Numbered from the stretch's first letter, positions 34,070 to 46,692 are shown. The stretch is 64,000 nt of DNA from Cristatella mucedo (GCA_009760855.2 WPIO01000014.1:3836501-3900500); one strand, 5' to 3'. Notes: generated by a model not told the origin, from the letters alone. Program-made: numbers and translations.

Positions 34070-35985
34070 CTGCGCCTCATAGGATGGTTAACCGCCGACG
34101 TCCATTTTACAAGGATGTCGTAATTTAGTATGATTTCCTTGTTTTTGCCACATTACAGTTTTTGCCTCAACAAAGAGCCATGATAAAGATTCGACATGCA
34201 TGCTGGGGATTAATTACTGAACAGTATATTTTTAATGAACTTTTGACAATAATTTTCTGAATATATTCAAGCAGATAGCTAGGTGGTCAAACAATTTGCT
34301 AGGAGGCTTAGATTGTTTCTTATTGGACCAATTTACGGGTTCTATAATGAATCAGGTCTGAGGGTCGAGAGTTTGCGATGGGATAGCTGCCAGGTTGCAC
34401 AGTAGCTCAGCATACACAAATATTTTTACTCTTTAGTGAACTTTCTTTTTGAAAAAACTTTTGCTAAGCATCCTCACACACTTTTCAAGCCAAAAATATT
34501 AACGAATTCATCAATGAGTTTATGAAACATTTCAAGCTGAATTGTATTCAGAAATTGTTGGTGCTTCTGGATGTGATTGCATCGGATGAACATTAAGCTA
34601 TCCCTTGTGTGTTTGCGACCACTCCAGGAGCTAGATTTTTCAAAGTAGTTATGTCGTAGGGCTTCTTATAGCAACATAATCACTAGGGATCACAGGATTA
34701 ATCAAGATTCTATCGAATTCCTGACCTCGGAATTCAAGCTCGTTTTGAAACTTGAACATCAACAGTCTTATATTCACCCGCTGATTTGCCCCACTTCCTA
34801 TTATCGCTTTTCAGCAGCATGTCTACTGCATTGCAATTACAAGTGCTCAGTGCCAGGCAGGAATGATGGGCAGGAGCCTTCTAGAGGAGAGCTCCTTCCC
34901 TCTTCTGCTGGGGTCCTCTCTCAGTACAATGATAAAGCAGGTCTGTTCTCCTCCCACCAGTGCCTTTGGGCTCCGCGCACGGCTGGAGCAAATGAATAAG
35001 TGCAGCTAAACCTTTTGAATACCTTAACCTAGCTAGTCTGTACCGGTAAAAGTCGCAGGAAAGCTCTCCGAGTGGTGAGCCAGCCAGTACCAATGGTTCA
35101 TCTTGTAGTTCTTTCTTCATGATGCAAAATCTTTAAAGAAGGAAAAAAAAGTATTAAAACATATTCACAACTTGAAAAGTATTCACAACTAGACTTTAGT
35201 TCTTTGGATGATTCGATTGCTATACAATATTCTGAATGCACAATCGAATGTTCGATTTTAAATATGAAGTAAATCTTGTGGCTGCTTCTGCAAATTGATA
35301 AGTTATCACCCCTGCTATTTTTGCCATGACATTCATCTTAGTTGTACTGTCATAGTCATCATCAACCTATTTAGTTTTTGTTGTGATGTCTATGAGTGAG
35401 TAAGTGGGGCAGTTCGGTTGTGTTTAAACACAAATCGCCGACGTCATGCTTACATTGTGCCTTTTGTGATGTGCTATGATGAACGATAGATAGGCTGAAT
35501 GTTTCTATTTCTCTTAGGGGTTTTCTGATTTAGTTGGCTTTGGGTTTGATACTTCTTATTTGTTTATGTGGTTTTTACGTGGCATATCAATGTCTGCGAT
35601 AACCTTGTTTTGTGGGCATGCCTGCCCTCCATAGCTGCTGTTCCAAGTTCAAGCCTTGCCCAAGACCCGTGTGCAATCCGGAAGTAGCATGTCTTTAAGC
35701 CGGTCTTGAAGGTCTGCAGGAAGCTAGCCTGCCGCCCCTTTGTGTAAATGACCATTATTCTACCATCTTGAGTCGGCACTCTGAAGATGCTAGTCTGTAT
35801 GGCCCTCAGTATCGGAGGGATGTGGCTGGTGGCATATCCTGTAGCTGCATTTGCTAGCAGACACTTGTACTGATGTCTGCGCTGCTGCTGAGGATGCTTT
35901 ATTGTCCACTCATAGCCTGCAGACTCACAAGCATGACTGCCCATTGCCCCCACCTCCATACACAACCGCACTTGGCCTACGCTGT
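34070..35985. other. intron of U1, nothing recognised
   Basis: About 1.9 kb of AT-rich DNA. The minus frame at 35564-36019 (151 codons) partly reads through the CA tract; its other part shows no family I know. Confidence 0.25.
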
Positions 35986-35987
35986 AA

Positions 35988-36114
35988 ACACAGACACACC
36001 ACACACACCACACACACACTCACAGGCACACCTGCATGAAAGCATACATTCATACACGAGTGTTCGCGAGCACACGAGCACACGTGCACACACACACACA
36101 CACACACACACACG
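35988..36114. repeat. imperfect (CA)n tract
   Basis: CA repeats with many interruptions, the purest part at 36086-36112. Confidence 0.85.
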
Positions 36115-36119
36115 TACGT

Positions 36120-36945
36120 TCACGTACACATACCCGCACACTCACCTGCATGTATACGCATGCACACACTTGAATGCACTTCCCAGTGACTCAAGAACTT
36201 CTGCTCGGCACATAGTTGACCATATCAAAGTCGGAGGGACATTCACATTCAGTGTTGAGGGTGGTAGCTGTATTAGTTTTTGTAGCTCAACAGTTATACA
36301 GGGGTCGAAGAAATGCTTGGCTATTATCACAATCTGCTAGCACTTAATGAAATTACCTGGCGACTGATGGCATCGTTGATTAAGTCACATCTTTCATGAT
36401 CAAGGAAATATTGTTTCATAAAAAAAATAAGAATACATATTTGACCAATTAAAATTGAGGAGTCACATACCTGTACGTAATAAGTGAATGAGTGATGTGA
36501 AGACAGAACAGCAGCCAGATGTTGCATAGATGAGACTGGGGATGCTGGCGACTTGCCTCTTACTCATTCAGCCAATGACTTTCGGGCTAGGCATTGTCAA
36601 CATTGCTTCGACTGGAATGGCACGACGTTATCTGCTGAGATCATTGTAGCTGATTGCTTGCTGATATAATAAAGGCCAATAGCCTTGCATAAAAGGGCAA
36701 GGCACCTCGGTTACTACACGTGCAAGCCGACTATTTTCAGGACAGCCTGTCGGTTAGAATGACAGCAAAGCCATCGATATATGACTTGGGTCGGCATTCA
36801 GTTGTTCATTCAGTCTTGGGCTCATCTGATTGACTAGATGAATGCAGCCGGGCCTCTGGGCCACTGTTTGAGTAAAGACCAAATTGTGCCTTGACAGATT
36901 TCTTTTGCTCAGTCTTTGACCTCGGTCTTTGCCCTGCAGGAAGGT
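36120..36945. other. intron of U1, nothing recognised
   Basis: No supported frame or repeat. Confidence 0.25.
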
Positions 36946-36949
36946 GCTC

Positions 36950-37070
36950 ACACTTCACGACCCGGGTCGTGGGCTTTACTCCTGTTGAAGGGAATCCTTT
37001 ATTGCCAGTAGCAAGCAGGGGATGACCACTAAGCCGGTGTAGCCGTCTACGATCACTCTATATTTTGAAA
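36950..37070 (+). repeat. partial SINE family S1
   Basis: cacgacccgggtcgtgggc, aatcctttattgcc and the agcaggggatgaccac block match the S1 middle; head and tail are damaged. Confidence 0.5.
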
Positions 37071-37610
37071 TTTCTGCTTTGCTTGCTTCTGCCGCTAAAG
37101 GCCCCCCTATAGAAACCATTCACCGGTTGCCAAGGACATGTTGACTGTTCTTGGGAGTTTCTGCTACTGGTCTGGAATCGGGTAAGTCGTGCAGCTCAAT
37201 CGGCAGAGTACTATCTGGTTGAATGTACTTTTGTGGAATTGTTTCCCGTTGGAGACACAATTCTTTTTCGGCTCTATTTGGAAACAGCACGTTGTTGAAT
37301 CTGCCAGCCAACCATAATTTATTTGTAAACGTTTTCTTTTGAATAGTCTTAATGGCTTTCGATAACTAGCAAAGGGAAATTGATCTGACGTCTGCAGCTA
37401 GTCATTGGAATCAGGAGAGAGTCAGGAGTTCAGCACGCAAAATTGCTGTTTTCTTTCAGCTTTGGCAGTCTACAGTAACTATCAGCACTTGCCAAATGTC
37501 CAATTTCCACATATATACTCTGTTTACTCATCATTGTGCAACTTTTTTCTTATTACACATACTGCATTAGGGAAGACGTTACAGAGGGCTGTCTCGCTCT
37601 ATTCTTGAAG

Positions 37611-38799
37611 GACGCAGATACCAATGAGCTACCAGACGCAGAGCACTCGGTGAGGCATGGGCTTAGCTCGTGGTGGAGTGAAGAGGGCATGGTGGCTGGC
37701 AGGCACCACGCCACGACATGTTGGCCCAACAATGCCACAGAGAACAGCACCACTGCTGTGGGAGCCAAGGCAGACGACAGCAGGTGCACCACGAATGCTT
37801 GCGAAAGCAAACCTAGTGGTGGGCATGGATATACATCGGGTGGGCACTTAACCGCAGAAGGATATCCCGGCAACCTCTGGGCAGTCGCTGCAGAGGAAGG
37901 TAGCGGAAGCGACAGCTGTAAGGTGAGTCGAACCGTCAGCCTAAGCAAAGACTGCTCGCGAGAGGACCGAGGAAAACCTGGCGGCCGAAGTGGTGGCTCA
38001 GCGGCGGAGGTTGCATCAAGCCGCATAAACGAGGCGCTGCGAGAGTCTGCTGAATGCGGCGCCAGCAAAGTCTCACCTGTCACTGGAAGCGATACAGCTC
38101 AGAGCTCGAGGGTAGCCTTTGAGCCGCTCGTGACTGCCCTGCACAGTGAAAGTGCTGAAAATCGCAGCGTGGCTATTACAAATTTGAGGCAGGAAGCAAC
38201 GATTGCATCTGCTTCTTGGTCGAACTGGCAAGGCGACCCGGTCGGTGCAGCTGCTTCTGCAGCAAGCCTGACTGCCGACGCAGCAGCCAGCGCCGGCAGT
38301 CGGAAGCAAGCGCTGCCGGCGGCCCAGGACACCGACCGTGGTGTGCCGAACGAAGGCCACTGGTTGCCTAGCAGGCCAGGGCAGCTGTCCTCAGCAGTGG
38401 GCAAGCCTGCGGGGAAAGCCGAGCGAATAGCATCTACAGCCTCTGGCTACTCGAATGTTGTGGCTGTAAAGGAAAACAGCGGCATCGACGCAGCCGAAAG
38501 CATTGCTGGGCAGGGAACGACACAGCACGCGCCACTGGATGCTGACGACGCCACGTTGAGCTCACCAAGCTCACCTGAAGGCCGGCCCCGGCCGTGTGGA
38601 AAGCAATGCAGCCTAATGCAGCTTGCTTCAAGCTCCACGGCCGTCAATGGTGACGCCGTGGGCAGCGAGGAAGAGGCGCTGCACAGATCCCATTCACCCG
38701 GCGCTGACGAGGCTGCCAACTCGCTGTGGTCCAGCAAAGCCAGCAGCCTGTCATTGCAGGTGCGCTGGAATCGTACACTGCTCGAGAGTGATGCACACG
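37611..38799 (+). CDS. unknown gene U1, large low-complexity exon
   Basis: The frame is open for 396 codons from the acceptor ctctattcttgaag to the donor CACG|GTAAGG, phase 0 in and phase 1 out. It starts DADTNELPDAEHSVRHGL and is rich in Ala, Ser, Gly and Glu, with no membrane segment and no domain I recognise. A second strong donor-like site, AAG|GTGAGT, at 37921 could give a shorter form. The opposite strand also has open frames here, but the plus frame is the longest and meets the next exon in phase. Probably a disordered scaffold or regulatory region; that is inference. Confidence 0.6.
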
Positions 38800-39325
38800 G
38801 TAAGGAGAGAGAAACAGGGAGAGCAAGAGAGTTAGAGAGAGATGGAAGAGAGAGGCAGAGAGAGGGAGAGAAAGAGAGAAAAAAGAGAGAGAGAGAGAGA
38901 AAGAGGTGAGAGAGAGAGAGAGGAGGGAGAAAAAAGAGAAGGGAGAACAGCTAGCAAAGTTAGATTTGTGTGAGCGTGTGCTAGCCACCTCTACTGTTGA
39001 AGAAACGATTCTTTCCGGTTCGCTTTTGACTCGCACACTGATACTCTCATACAATACTGATTCACTCGCTTGAACTGCTCTCCGACCAGCCTGGTGGTAG
39101 CCTGGCAACACATGCTCTGGCAGGCCACTCGAAGCCCGAAAGCTAGATGGCATGATGGCTTGGTCCAAAGCCATTGAGCCGAGCTGAGTCACTCTTTCTG
39201 CAAAATCTTTCCTGAGCTGTCAGCACATACTTCTAGTTGTTGCTCTTTTTGCCGCTGCATATTTCTTTAGGATGCAAGGAGTATGCATGTAGGAAATGCT
39301 TTCTCTTTATATCTTCGGATTGCAG
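38800..39325 (+). other. intron with GA-rich start
   Basis: It begins with GTAAGG and a GA-rich tract to about 38945 and ends in cggattgcag. The phases of the flanking exons agree (phase 1), giving a Glu codon across the junction. Confidence 0.55.
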
Positions 39326-41304
39326 AAAGCAAAGCTCGGGCTGCGATGCCACTTGGCATCATGTATGAGACGGCAGTCGAGCAGCGAGGCAACACTGGCA
39401 TGCAGCCAAAAAGTGCTGCACAGCCACAGCAATGTTGGCCCAACGGCAGAGCGCTCGAGATCGGTCCGAGTGAGGTGGATGTCTGCATCGACAGCTGTCA
39501 TATGACAACATTGGCAACACTGCCCGAGGCCCAGCCAAAGCAGCAGCAGCAGCAGCAACAGCAGCAGAAACAGCTGCAGCAGCCAGCAAATGTAGCCAGT
39601 CACACTCGGCAATCAATGCCGTCATGTTGCTGGCCAATCGACATCAGATCTTACATAAACAATAGCTCGAAGCAGGCACGAACCGGCGCTCCATCATTCA
39701 CCGTGCCCGCAGATACTTGCAAAGCGAATAGCTCCTTCACGGCTGCTGCAGCTATAGTCCCTGCTGTGGCAAGCCCTTTTGCCATCCGAGCTGCTGTGAC
39801 TCAGCCTGTCGGTGGCATTGCACTCGCTGGCATTACATTTGCTGGTACGACGCCAGTGGGAGCTGTGAGGCTTTGCGAACTCGAACCGATAAGGTCATGT
39901 GACACGTCGCATCATCGTGTTGCTGGCCTGCCAGCAACGAAGACGAAAAGCGAGGACTCGGTGTTCCAGGGCAGTGCTCCATCACTGGAGCATCGGCGTG
40001 ATGGCATAGTCAGCAACCCACGCACCACAGCCGCAGCTGCCATCCGTTCCGAAGGCAGCAGAGAAGTGGTGGTGGGCCGTACGGGAGTGGCAGCAGCAAG
40101 CTTGGATGAGTGTGTGCCGCTGAGACCGAGTGGTAGCGATTACTCAGTGGATGCTCAGAAGCGCACGGCCGCTCGCGGCTTCCTCTCGGCTGTGCTCGGC
40201 CGCCGTATGAGCAGCCAGCCGTCGATGGTCGATGTCGGCCCGTATTCACGCGAACGGCCGCTTGCGACGCAGCCGCCGAGCGCTGGATCCGCCCTCTGGC
40301 TGCGAGCGCTCAGCGAAGCAGCGGCAGCTGCAGCAGAAGAAGCAGCAGAGATCAGTGGCAGCCGATTCGTTCGACCTCAGGTGCAAGCTCAGCAGCATCC
40401 CTTACTTGACGACTGGGAGGTAGACCAAAAGGCAGCGGCACTGGCAGGGAACTGTAGAGCTCTCCGGAAACCGTCGGAGGGTATTGACGGCAGCAGCCGC
40501 AGCTGCTGCAACCGCCAGCAGGAGTGTCACATTTCGGACAACACGACCGTCAGCTCTGGTCACTGCGTAGCAGTGGCCACAGCATCAGCAGCAGCAGGCA
40601 GGGAGCCACGTGGGGCAGCCATCGCCACTATAGAGGCATCGACCGTTGCTGCCTCAGCTGGGCCGTCGCCAGCCCAGTTACTAGGGGTCAGCATATGCAG
40701 CAGCAGCAGCAGCAGCAGCAGCATCAGAAACAGCAGTAGCAGCAGCAGTAGCAGTATCGGCAGCATGATGGTCGAGTCAATTGGCAGAGCATGTGCCGAT
40801 GATGCTGCCGAAGCTCAAGCGGCTGTCCCGGTTAGCGGTTGGCCACAGCAGCCAGCAGACGAGCTGCCTCAGCAGCAGCTGCGGCAAGTATGGCAAGGCC
40901 ACGGCTCGGACCGGTGGCCATCTGCTTCGGCCACTCACTTTCCCACTACCCATTACCAGTGGCAGCAGGTGGGTCCAGGTGCTGCCGCCTGGCCAGCACC
41001 GTCTGCTGGCCAGAGTGTTGCTTCTGACCAGAGAGACTGTCGACTCGTGCAGGCGCCAGCTGCCAGCAGTCGTGAGGAGGCGACTGACTTGCACCGCGAC
41101 CCTGGCCTGAAGGGTGGCAGCGAGTATTGGGAGGCTTCTGTCGAGCAGCTCGTCAAGCAGAGCTGCCGTGCTGCGACAGTGGCTACGGCACCCAGCTGGG
41201 AAGCAGGCATCCGTGAGCTGGAGGACATGTACCAAAGAGCCTGCTGGGAGCTGGAAATAGGGCTACTTACTGCCGACAAGAAAGCCCGGGCTATTCAGCC
41301 ATGA
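39326..41304 (+). CDS. unknown gene U1, terminal exon with polyQ and polyS tracts
   Basis: About 660 codons are open to TGA at 41302-41304. The exon starts (E)SKARAAMPLGIM, has a Gln tract KQQQQQQQQQKQLQQ (39538-39584), a Ser tract written mostly in AGC codons (40698-40758), Ala-rich stretches, and a different, helix-prone C-terminus RELEDMYQRACWELEIGLL. The body is otherwise low in hydrophobic residues. The C-terminal helix is the most likely conserved part. Total U1 length by this model is about 1,365 residues. Not recognised. Confidence 0.62.
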
Positions 41305-41775
41305 AATCAGAGCAGACGATCAGCCGGCTGACGCCGGGGGGCCCCCCACCACCACCCAGGCGTCTTCTGGCCTCGAAAGCCAGCAGCCACAGCAGAACGG
41401 CCTCGCTGGTACAGGGAAGCTTGGCAGCCTACCTCCCGGCAATGGCACCGCTGGCTGATAGATGTGGTGCAGCTCTTGCTCCGGGCAGCCACCGAGCCGG
41501 AAGACAGTCTCGCCACACTCAGATAAGGTGGCAAACCGCAAGCCTTATTGAGAGCCTAGTATCCCGAGGTCGCATCCAGAGGGCCAACGACCTGGTGCCC
41601 GACTTCGGACGAGCTTGGGAACTCGGGCGTTTTTTTACTTAGCGCCGACGGCGGCCCGTCGCAGCAGCAGCCGCCGCAGACCCAGTCGCTGCCGGATATT
41701 ACCGCGGCCGAGCGGTGCGACCCGATCGAAAGCCTCTTCACTGACGCTGGACTCGTCCCGCGCGGCAGCGCTTGA

Positions 41776-41781
41776 ATTAAA
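41776..41781 (+). promoter_or_regulatory. ATTAAA, possible polyadenylation signal of U1
   Basis: The common variant ATTAAA lies 472 bases after the U1 stop on the same strand. Only the hexamer is seen. Confidence 0.25.
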
Positions 41782-42318
41782 CCCATTTTTCGTAAGCAAA
41801 CTTCCTGCTATCTGCTCTCCCACTATCTGCTCTCTCTCTCTCTCATCGCTCTGTCCTTCGCATTGCGCAGGCGTATGTCCAACTCCGCGACTTTGGTAAC
41901 GGCGGAGGCGGCTAGCGCTTTAGCACACGCGCGGCACGTTTTCAACCGACTCCCCGTCGCTCGCCGCCGGCGCAACCGTCGGCGGCGAGGAGCAATTGTC
42001 GGATTAGCTGCGGCATTTAAGCCGCGAGCGAAGCGACTAGGCCAGCCGCGGGCTGCGATGGCGAGCTCGGGCTGCCGTCCTAGCTAGTAGCCGGCTGCAA
42101 TAATTATGCAACCGACGACGGCAGACCGCAGTCGGCCGACTACGGACGGACGCTTCGTCTGCCTCGAGCTCTGTCGTCTGTCTGGCTGAGCGAGCCTTTC
42201 GGCAGCGTTCGGTCGGCTTGTGGGATGACGACAGTGAGGCTTACGAGTCGGTAGCTCGCCGAGCGTCCTGACCTACCGACAGAACGCCGCCTCCCGCCCC
42301 CTCCGAGCACAGTAATAA

Positions 42319-42354
42319 TGGACCCGACCGCGCCGCCGCATTTAAACGGCTCGG
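42319..42354 (+). CDS. possible short first exon in the CpG block
   Basis: ATG in a strong context (A at -3, G at +4) encodes MDPTAPPHLNGS before the donor TCG|GTGAGC, phase 0. The unspliced frame stops six codons later. Downstream exons were not identified with confidence. It is only a candidate from start and donor signals. Confidence 0.2.
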
Positions 42355-42787
42355 TGAGCTACGGTGTCAAAGGTTAGGAGCGCCGGTTGGCCATCGCCCC
42401 AGCTGGCGCCGTTTCCGCACGCTGTCGCTAGCCGCCGGCCGCGGTCGCTCGTCGGGCTCGGCGTTCGCGAGTCCCGCAGCGAGTGGGGTTCGCTCGACGG
42501 TGCTATTTCATCAGGCACCGCAGCTCATTTCGATTACCGTTGTTCCTGGTTCGTAACAGAGCGCGCGCGCATCGCTGGGCGCCTTAGGCGGGGGTGGTTT
42601 TGGTGGGGGGGGGGAGGGTTGGTTGTGGCGGGAGCGCTCGTGGCGAGCTGTTCGTGCCGCCCCGCGTCGGCGACCGCAGCAGCCATGTGACATTCTTCGC
42701 ACGCTCGCCCCCCCCACTTCACCCTAACTGCCTCCCGTCACCGGCGGATGACGAGCGATGTAACGTATCTCCCTCAAACTCCACAAA

Positions 42788-42950
42788 CCATAAAGACTAT
42801 GTGGGTGTTAAGAGAGTTTTGTATAGCGCACTCGCAGCCTAAGCGGCTTTCGGTACGCATTCGGTAGCCAACAGACTTCGTCTCACGCAACAAAGAGAAA
42901 GTGGTAAGCACAGCAGAGTCAGGAGAGCAGTAGAGGTAGGGAGTAGGCGA
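42788..42950 (-). repeat. LINE family B 3' tail
   Basis: It matches 12026-12180 nearly base for base at the start (cataaagactatgtgggtgt, ttttgtatagcgcactcgc), then stops; a 5'-truncated insertion of about 160 bases. Confidence 0.75.
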
Positions 42951-43809
42951 TGATGGTCGCGTTGCGCGCGCTCTGCACGTTCGCGCACGCGTGGTCTCCG
43001 ACTGCACTCGAGGCCGATCGCCCTGCACTAACGCTGGAGGGGCGACTCGGCGTGGCGTAGCGACTCGGCGTGGCCTTGGCGACGAGACTCGTCATCGTCG
43101 TAGAAGCGCTGCGCTGTGGCCGACTGGACGGCGCGGCTGAATCGAGCGTCCATGCAGCCGCCCGAGACGGGGCTGGCTTCACTCATTTAGCGCCTCAAAT
43201 AGAGCACCCCTGGGCTCTCGGCCCGCTGTAAAGCGGGGCGGGCGATAGGCGTTCCGGTCGCCTCGCGTCGTAGACACCTGTTGGAGTAATGGGTCGGCTC
43301 GGCACGCTCGCCACGTCTCCCGCACTTTCTTGAGCGCGTGCGTGCGCGTCTCCCTCTTGAGCGCGTGCGCACCACCGGGTCGCTCTGGGAGACCTGCCGC
43401 CTGCCGCCAGCGTCGCTCGCTCTCGGCGTCCGGGGGGGGGGGAGGGTGGTGGCTGGCACCCGAGCACGTGCTGCATGTGGGTGCCTTCGGCTGCTGCACT
43501 CGCTCGTCGTTTGAGGCCTACCGGATTTTTTTTTCATCGATTGACCGCCAGTTCGCGTCCGCTCTTCAGCCAGTGGCGAAATGTCAGGGTCTCTCAACCT
43601 GTCTCTGTCAACCGGGATCGAGCTAGGCCGAACGGCAGCCGCAGCTGCCGCCAAGGGCGTAGCTGTGCCGCCGGGGCCACTGGCCGGGCCAGACGAGAAG
43701 TTAGGCTGGCGTTTACCTGCTCGGCCTTCCGAATCGCCTTTCCATAATGGCTTTAGTGGGAGCGAAGAAAGAAGCTGAAAAAAGCCTCGATGTAGCTGCC
43801 CGCTAGATA

Positions 43810-44840
43810 TTTGCTTAGCAGTATAATAGATACTCGCCACGGTGCCTTCCAAAGCTGCTGGGCTTGTGTACGTTCGGTATTTCTCGCGTGCCTTCGCACG
43901 GCTGAGAAGGCTGCTCTTGGAGGGCATTCGTGTAGCTGGTAAAGGTTTCATTTAATGGCAGGCGTCTACCGGCAGCGCTTGCTGCTGCTGCGATTGTACG
44001 GCCCAGCAAGTTTGCGGTCTCGCACATGCAGTCAGCTGCTGTGCAGTCAGAGCTCTCAGCTGTTTCTGCCAGCCCCTCTACGGCCGCCAGACCCCTTCCT
44101 CCAAAGGGGCTCTCTGCTGTATTAGATTTCGCTCCGAGTTCAAAGAGCAAATCCCATTAGACGGTGCCCATTGCCAGCTGAGCCGCTGAGCCGAGCTCAG
44201 CTGTCAGTCAGATTAAACCTAATGCCGAGCTGGGGGCTGGGCTGTGTTCGTACACCTCGGGTGCACTGGAGGAGCCGTCTGCTGCAGGATCCCGACAGTC
44301 CCTATCGACCTGACCAGCAGCCCCTACTGCAGCCAGACAGCCCCCACACAGCCAGGCACAGGCAGGCAAGCCTGCACGCCAATATTTTCGCCAGCAGATA
44401 GTTGCAGTACAGCAGTTGCAGGTGTATTCTTGCTCACGTACCGACAGCCGACGATTCGCACGGCTGAAGATCGTGTTTGTTTATTAAATCATAGCGGTAT
44501 GATTTAGGCGCATCAAGTCACTAGTGCTTACAGAGGTCAAGAATGCTTTGAGATCAAGGTGGCAAAGCTGGTAAAGAGAGGGTTCCATCGATGCTGTGAC
44601 CTACACAGGCAGTCGTTTAGCAGCAACAGTTTGCCAGCCGCCTGTCTGTCTTGAGCGAGCCTCGGCAGGCAGGCCTAGCTAGTTTGCAACAACGATGACT
44701 ATGACTCATCCAGGGCAATGCCGAGTAACTGCATTAGCTGTCTTGCTTCTGTTGCCGGAGTTCCCCCCCCCCCCCCCCGATCACGATGGACTGCGATCGA
44801 CTCAGGCACACCATGTATGTATGTATGCACCGATAGTGCA
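43810..44840. other. no gene recognised; poly-C run
   Basis: Moderate GC. A run of about 16 C lies at 44763-44778. No coding frame with boundaries. Confidence 0.3.
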
Positions 44841-44842
44841 AG

Positions 44843-44968
44843 TAAAAAACTAGCTGATTTAACAGCCTACTTTTCTATAGTGGCAGAAGAGCCTTAAAGA
44901 CTGCCACCAGTGCTTGAAGCTGCAATAAAGGGTTGCCCACCAACCGAAGGAGGCGAGAACGAACCTTC
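44843..44968 (-). repeat. partial SINE family S1
   Basis: The tail aactagctgatttaacagcc and the block caccagtgcttgaagctgc are kept; the head is diverged or lost. Confidence 0.5.
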
Positions 44969-44969
44969 A

Positions 44970-45715
44970 CCGGCTTCGTAGAGCCCCATCGGAGAGCTTG
45001 TGCCTAACCAATGGTGGTGTGTCGCTCTGCTAGTTCTGCACCAGTGCCGTACCGATCATTGCCTGCAACTTGTTGTTTACAGGCCGTCTTTCCGGCGGCC
45101 TTACCACTCCCCAGTAATGTATTTGTACCGTTGGGTACAACCGATTGGGGCATAATAGATGACCGTTGTTGATTGTGTTCTGATCTGACTCGACGCCTCA
45201 GCTCAGTGCTGTATGAATGGCTGGGTGATTTCCTGGGTGAGCCCCCCTTCCTCCCCCATTTGTGATTGGCCCCAAATTCTTTTCAAGCCCATGCAAGCAA
45301 GCAGTGGCCAGAGTCCCATTCTATCACTTGCTGCTTCGCCAGTCCAACTTCATTTACTTGGACTTGGACCTTCACAAGCTTCACCGATCATCATCAAAGT
45401 ATCCATGAATCACGTCGAGCTGTTCTATTCCATGCAACCGAGAAGCCTTCGTCTGGCCGAGGACCTGCCTCTTCATTGAGGCTGTTTACCCTGTGGTAGC
45501 ACTGAGTGTAAACAAGTGCTTCCTCCGAACCTGGCTTTTGTGATCTGGCACCTAGCTAGTTCTGCTCAAGTTGCTTTGCACTCGAGTGCTCCTCTGGTCG
45601 ACTGCCTGCCGTGATTAGTCACGTATTGTTGTATTCGCCCGTGGCTGCCTGAGGTGGTCTCCCTTATCTGCCTACTCCCAGGCCCCAGTCTCCTCTGACA
45701 TAGTCGCCGTAGCCT
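44970..45715. other. no gene recognised
   Basis: No supported frame or repeat. Confidence 0.25.
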
Positions 45716-45719
45716 CCTT

Positions 45720-45912
45720 AGCCTCTCGCTATCTCTGTCTCTCCCCCTCTCCCCTTCTCTCTGTCTGTCCGTCTCTCTGTTTGTCCGTCTGTCTCTGTCT
45801 GTCTCTGTCTGTCTGTCTCTGTCTCTCTCTCTCTGTCTTTCTGTGTCTAGCCCTGTGTCTGTCTGTCTCTGTCTCTCTGCTCTCTCTGCTCTGTGTCTCT
45901 CTCTCCTCCCCC
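45720..45912. repeat. CT / CTGT-rich tract
   Basis: Imperfect pyrimidine repeats of the same type as at 31.7 and 49.0 kb. Confidence 0.85.
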
Positions 45913-46603
45913 AGCTGCTCTGCTCGGCTATTGTCTCCTCTATTTTCCTCCGGTCTCCTAACATCGACGTTGGCACATTAGGCGAATGGGGCTGGGCACT
46001 GCAAAGTGGGTGTACAGCAGCCCGGGGCGTTTGCATCCAAATGTCTGCCAAATGTGTGCAAGTGTCTGCCAACCAAGCTGGGGGAAGGGATGGGCCGACT
46101 ACCGGCCACGGTAGTGCCTGTTGAGAAGCCACGGTGCCGACCTTTGGAAGGTCTCTTGCCGACGTTTGGCAGGTTTCTCGCCTGCTTCTAGGCACTGCTG
46201 CTAGGTTTCCATCCCATAGAGAGGAGAGGAGGGGAGAGGAGAGAAGGACTCAGGCACAGGCCGTGCTGTCCCACGAAGCTGAAGCCTGAGGGTAGGTAGG
46301 CATTATTTATTGCCAGCTGCATTATTCACAGTTACAATGAATCCTATCAATCACGATTGGCACGTTCAACTGTGTATCGAAGTGTATTTATTCCTAAGGC
46401 TTGTAGTTTGGTAGCAGGTTCACCGGGTAGGAACAGGTGCCTCAGAGAATGCCACCCCACCCACCCCCATAGTTGAGCGGCCACCAACAGCATTGAGGCC
46501 AGACGATGTTTCAGCGGCCTGATTTGCAGCTCCTGCTGGTCCGAACTGTCGGTCCGATTGCATTACGCCGTGGCTTGATGTGCTGCTGTCGTCTAGTGGG
46601 TAA

Positions 46604-46692
46604 CAATATTAATAATAAGAATAAATTTGTTATAGCGCCCTCAGAGAACTCAATATCTTTCTAGGCACTTTACATTTGCTGCAAAGGAAGCA
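46604..46692 (-). repeat. LINE family A-type 3' tail
   Basis: The minus strand reads cctttgcagcaaatgtaaag, tgcctagaaagatattgag, ttctctgagggcgctataac and an ATT-like end. No coding part. Confidence 0.65.

Larger units (their letters stand above)
41640..43800. promoter_or_regulatory. CpG-rich block, candidate promoter
   Basis: CG dinucleotides are dense (for example around 41930-42060, 42120-42290, 42400-42490 and 43180-43400), in contrast to the rest of the window. It starts right after the U1 stop. Many open frames on both strands follow from this composition. A family B LINE tail at 42788-42950 has landed inside it. The role as a promoter is inference. Confidence 0.4.

Noticed and set aside
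35564-36019. 151-codon minus frame
   Set aside because: Part of it is translated CA repeat; the remainder has no family match.
43187-43951. 254-codon minus frame in the CpG block
   Set aside because: Several overlapping frames on both strands are open here because stop codons are rare in GC-rich DNA; Arg/Ser/Pro-rich with no domain. A 65-codon plus ORF at 43584 was rejected for the same reason.
45566-46195. 209-codon minus frame rich in Arg, Glu, Asp
   Set aside because: Its central half is a translated CT/GA repeat.
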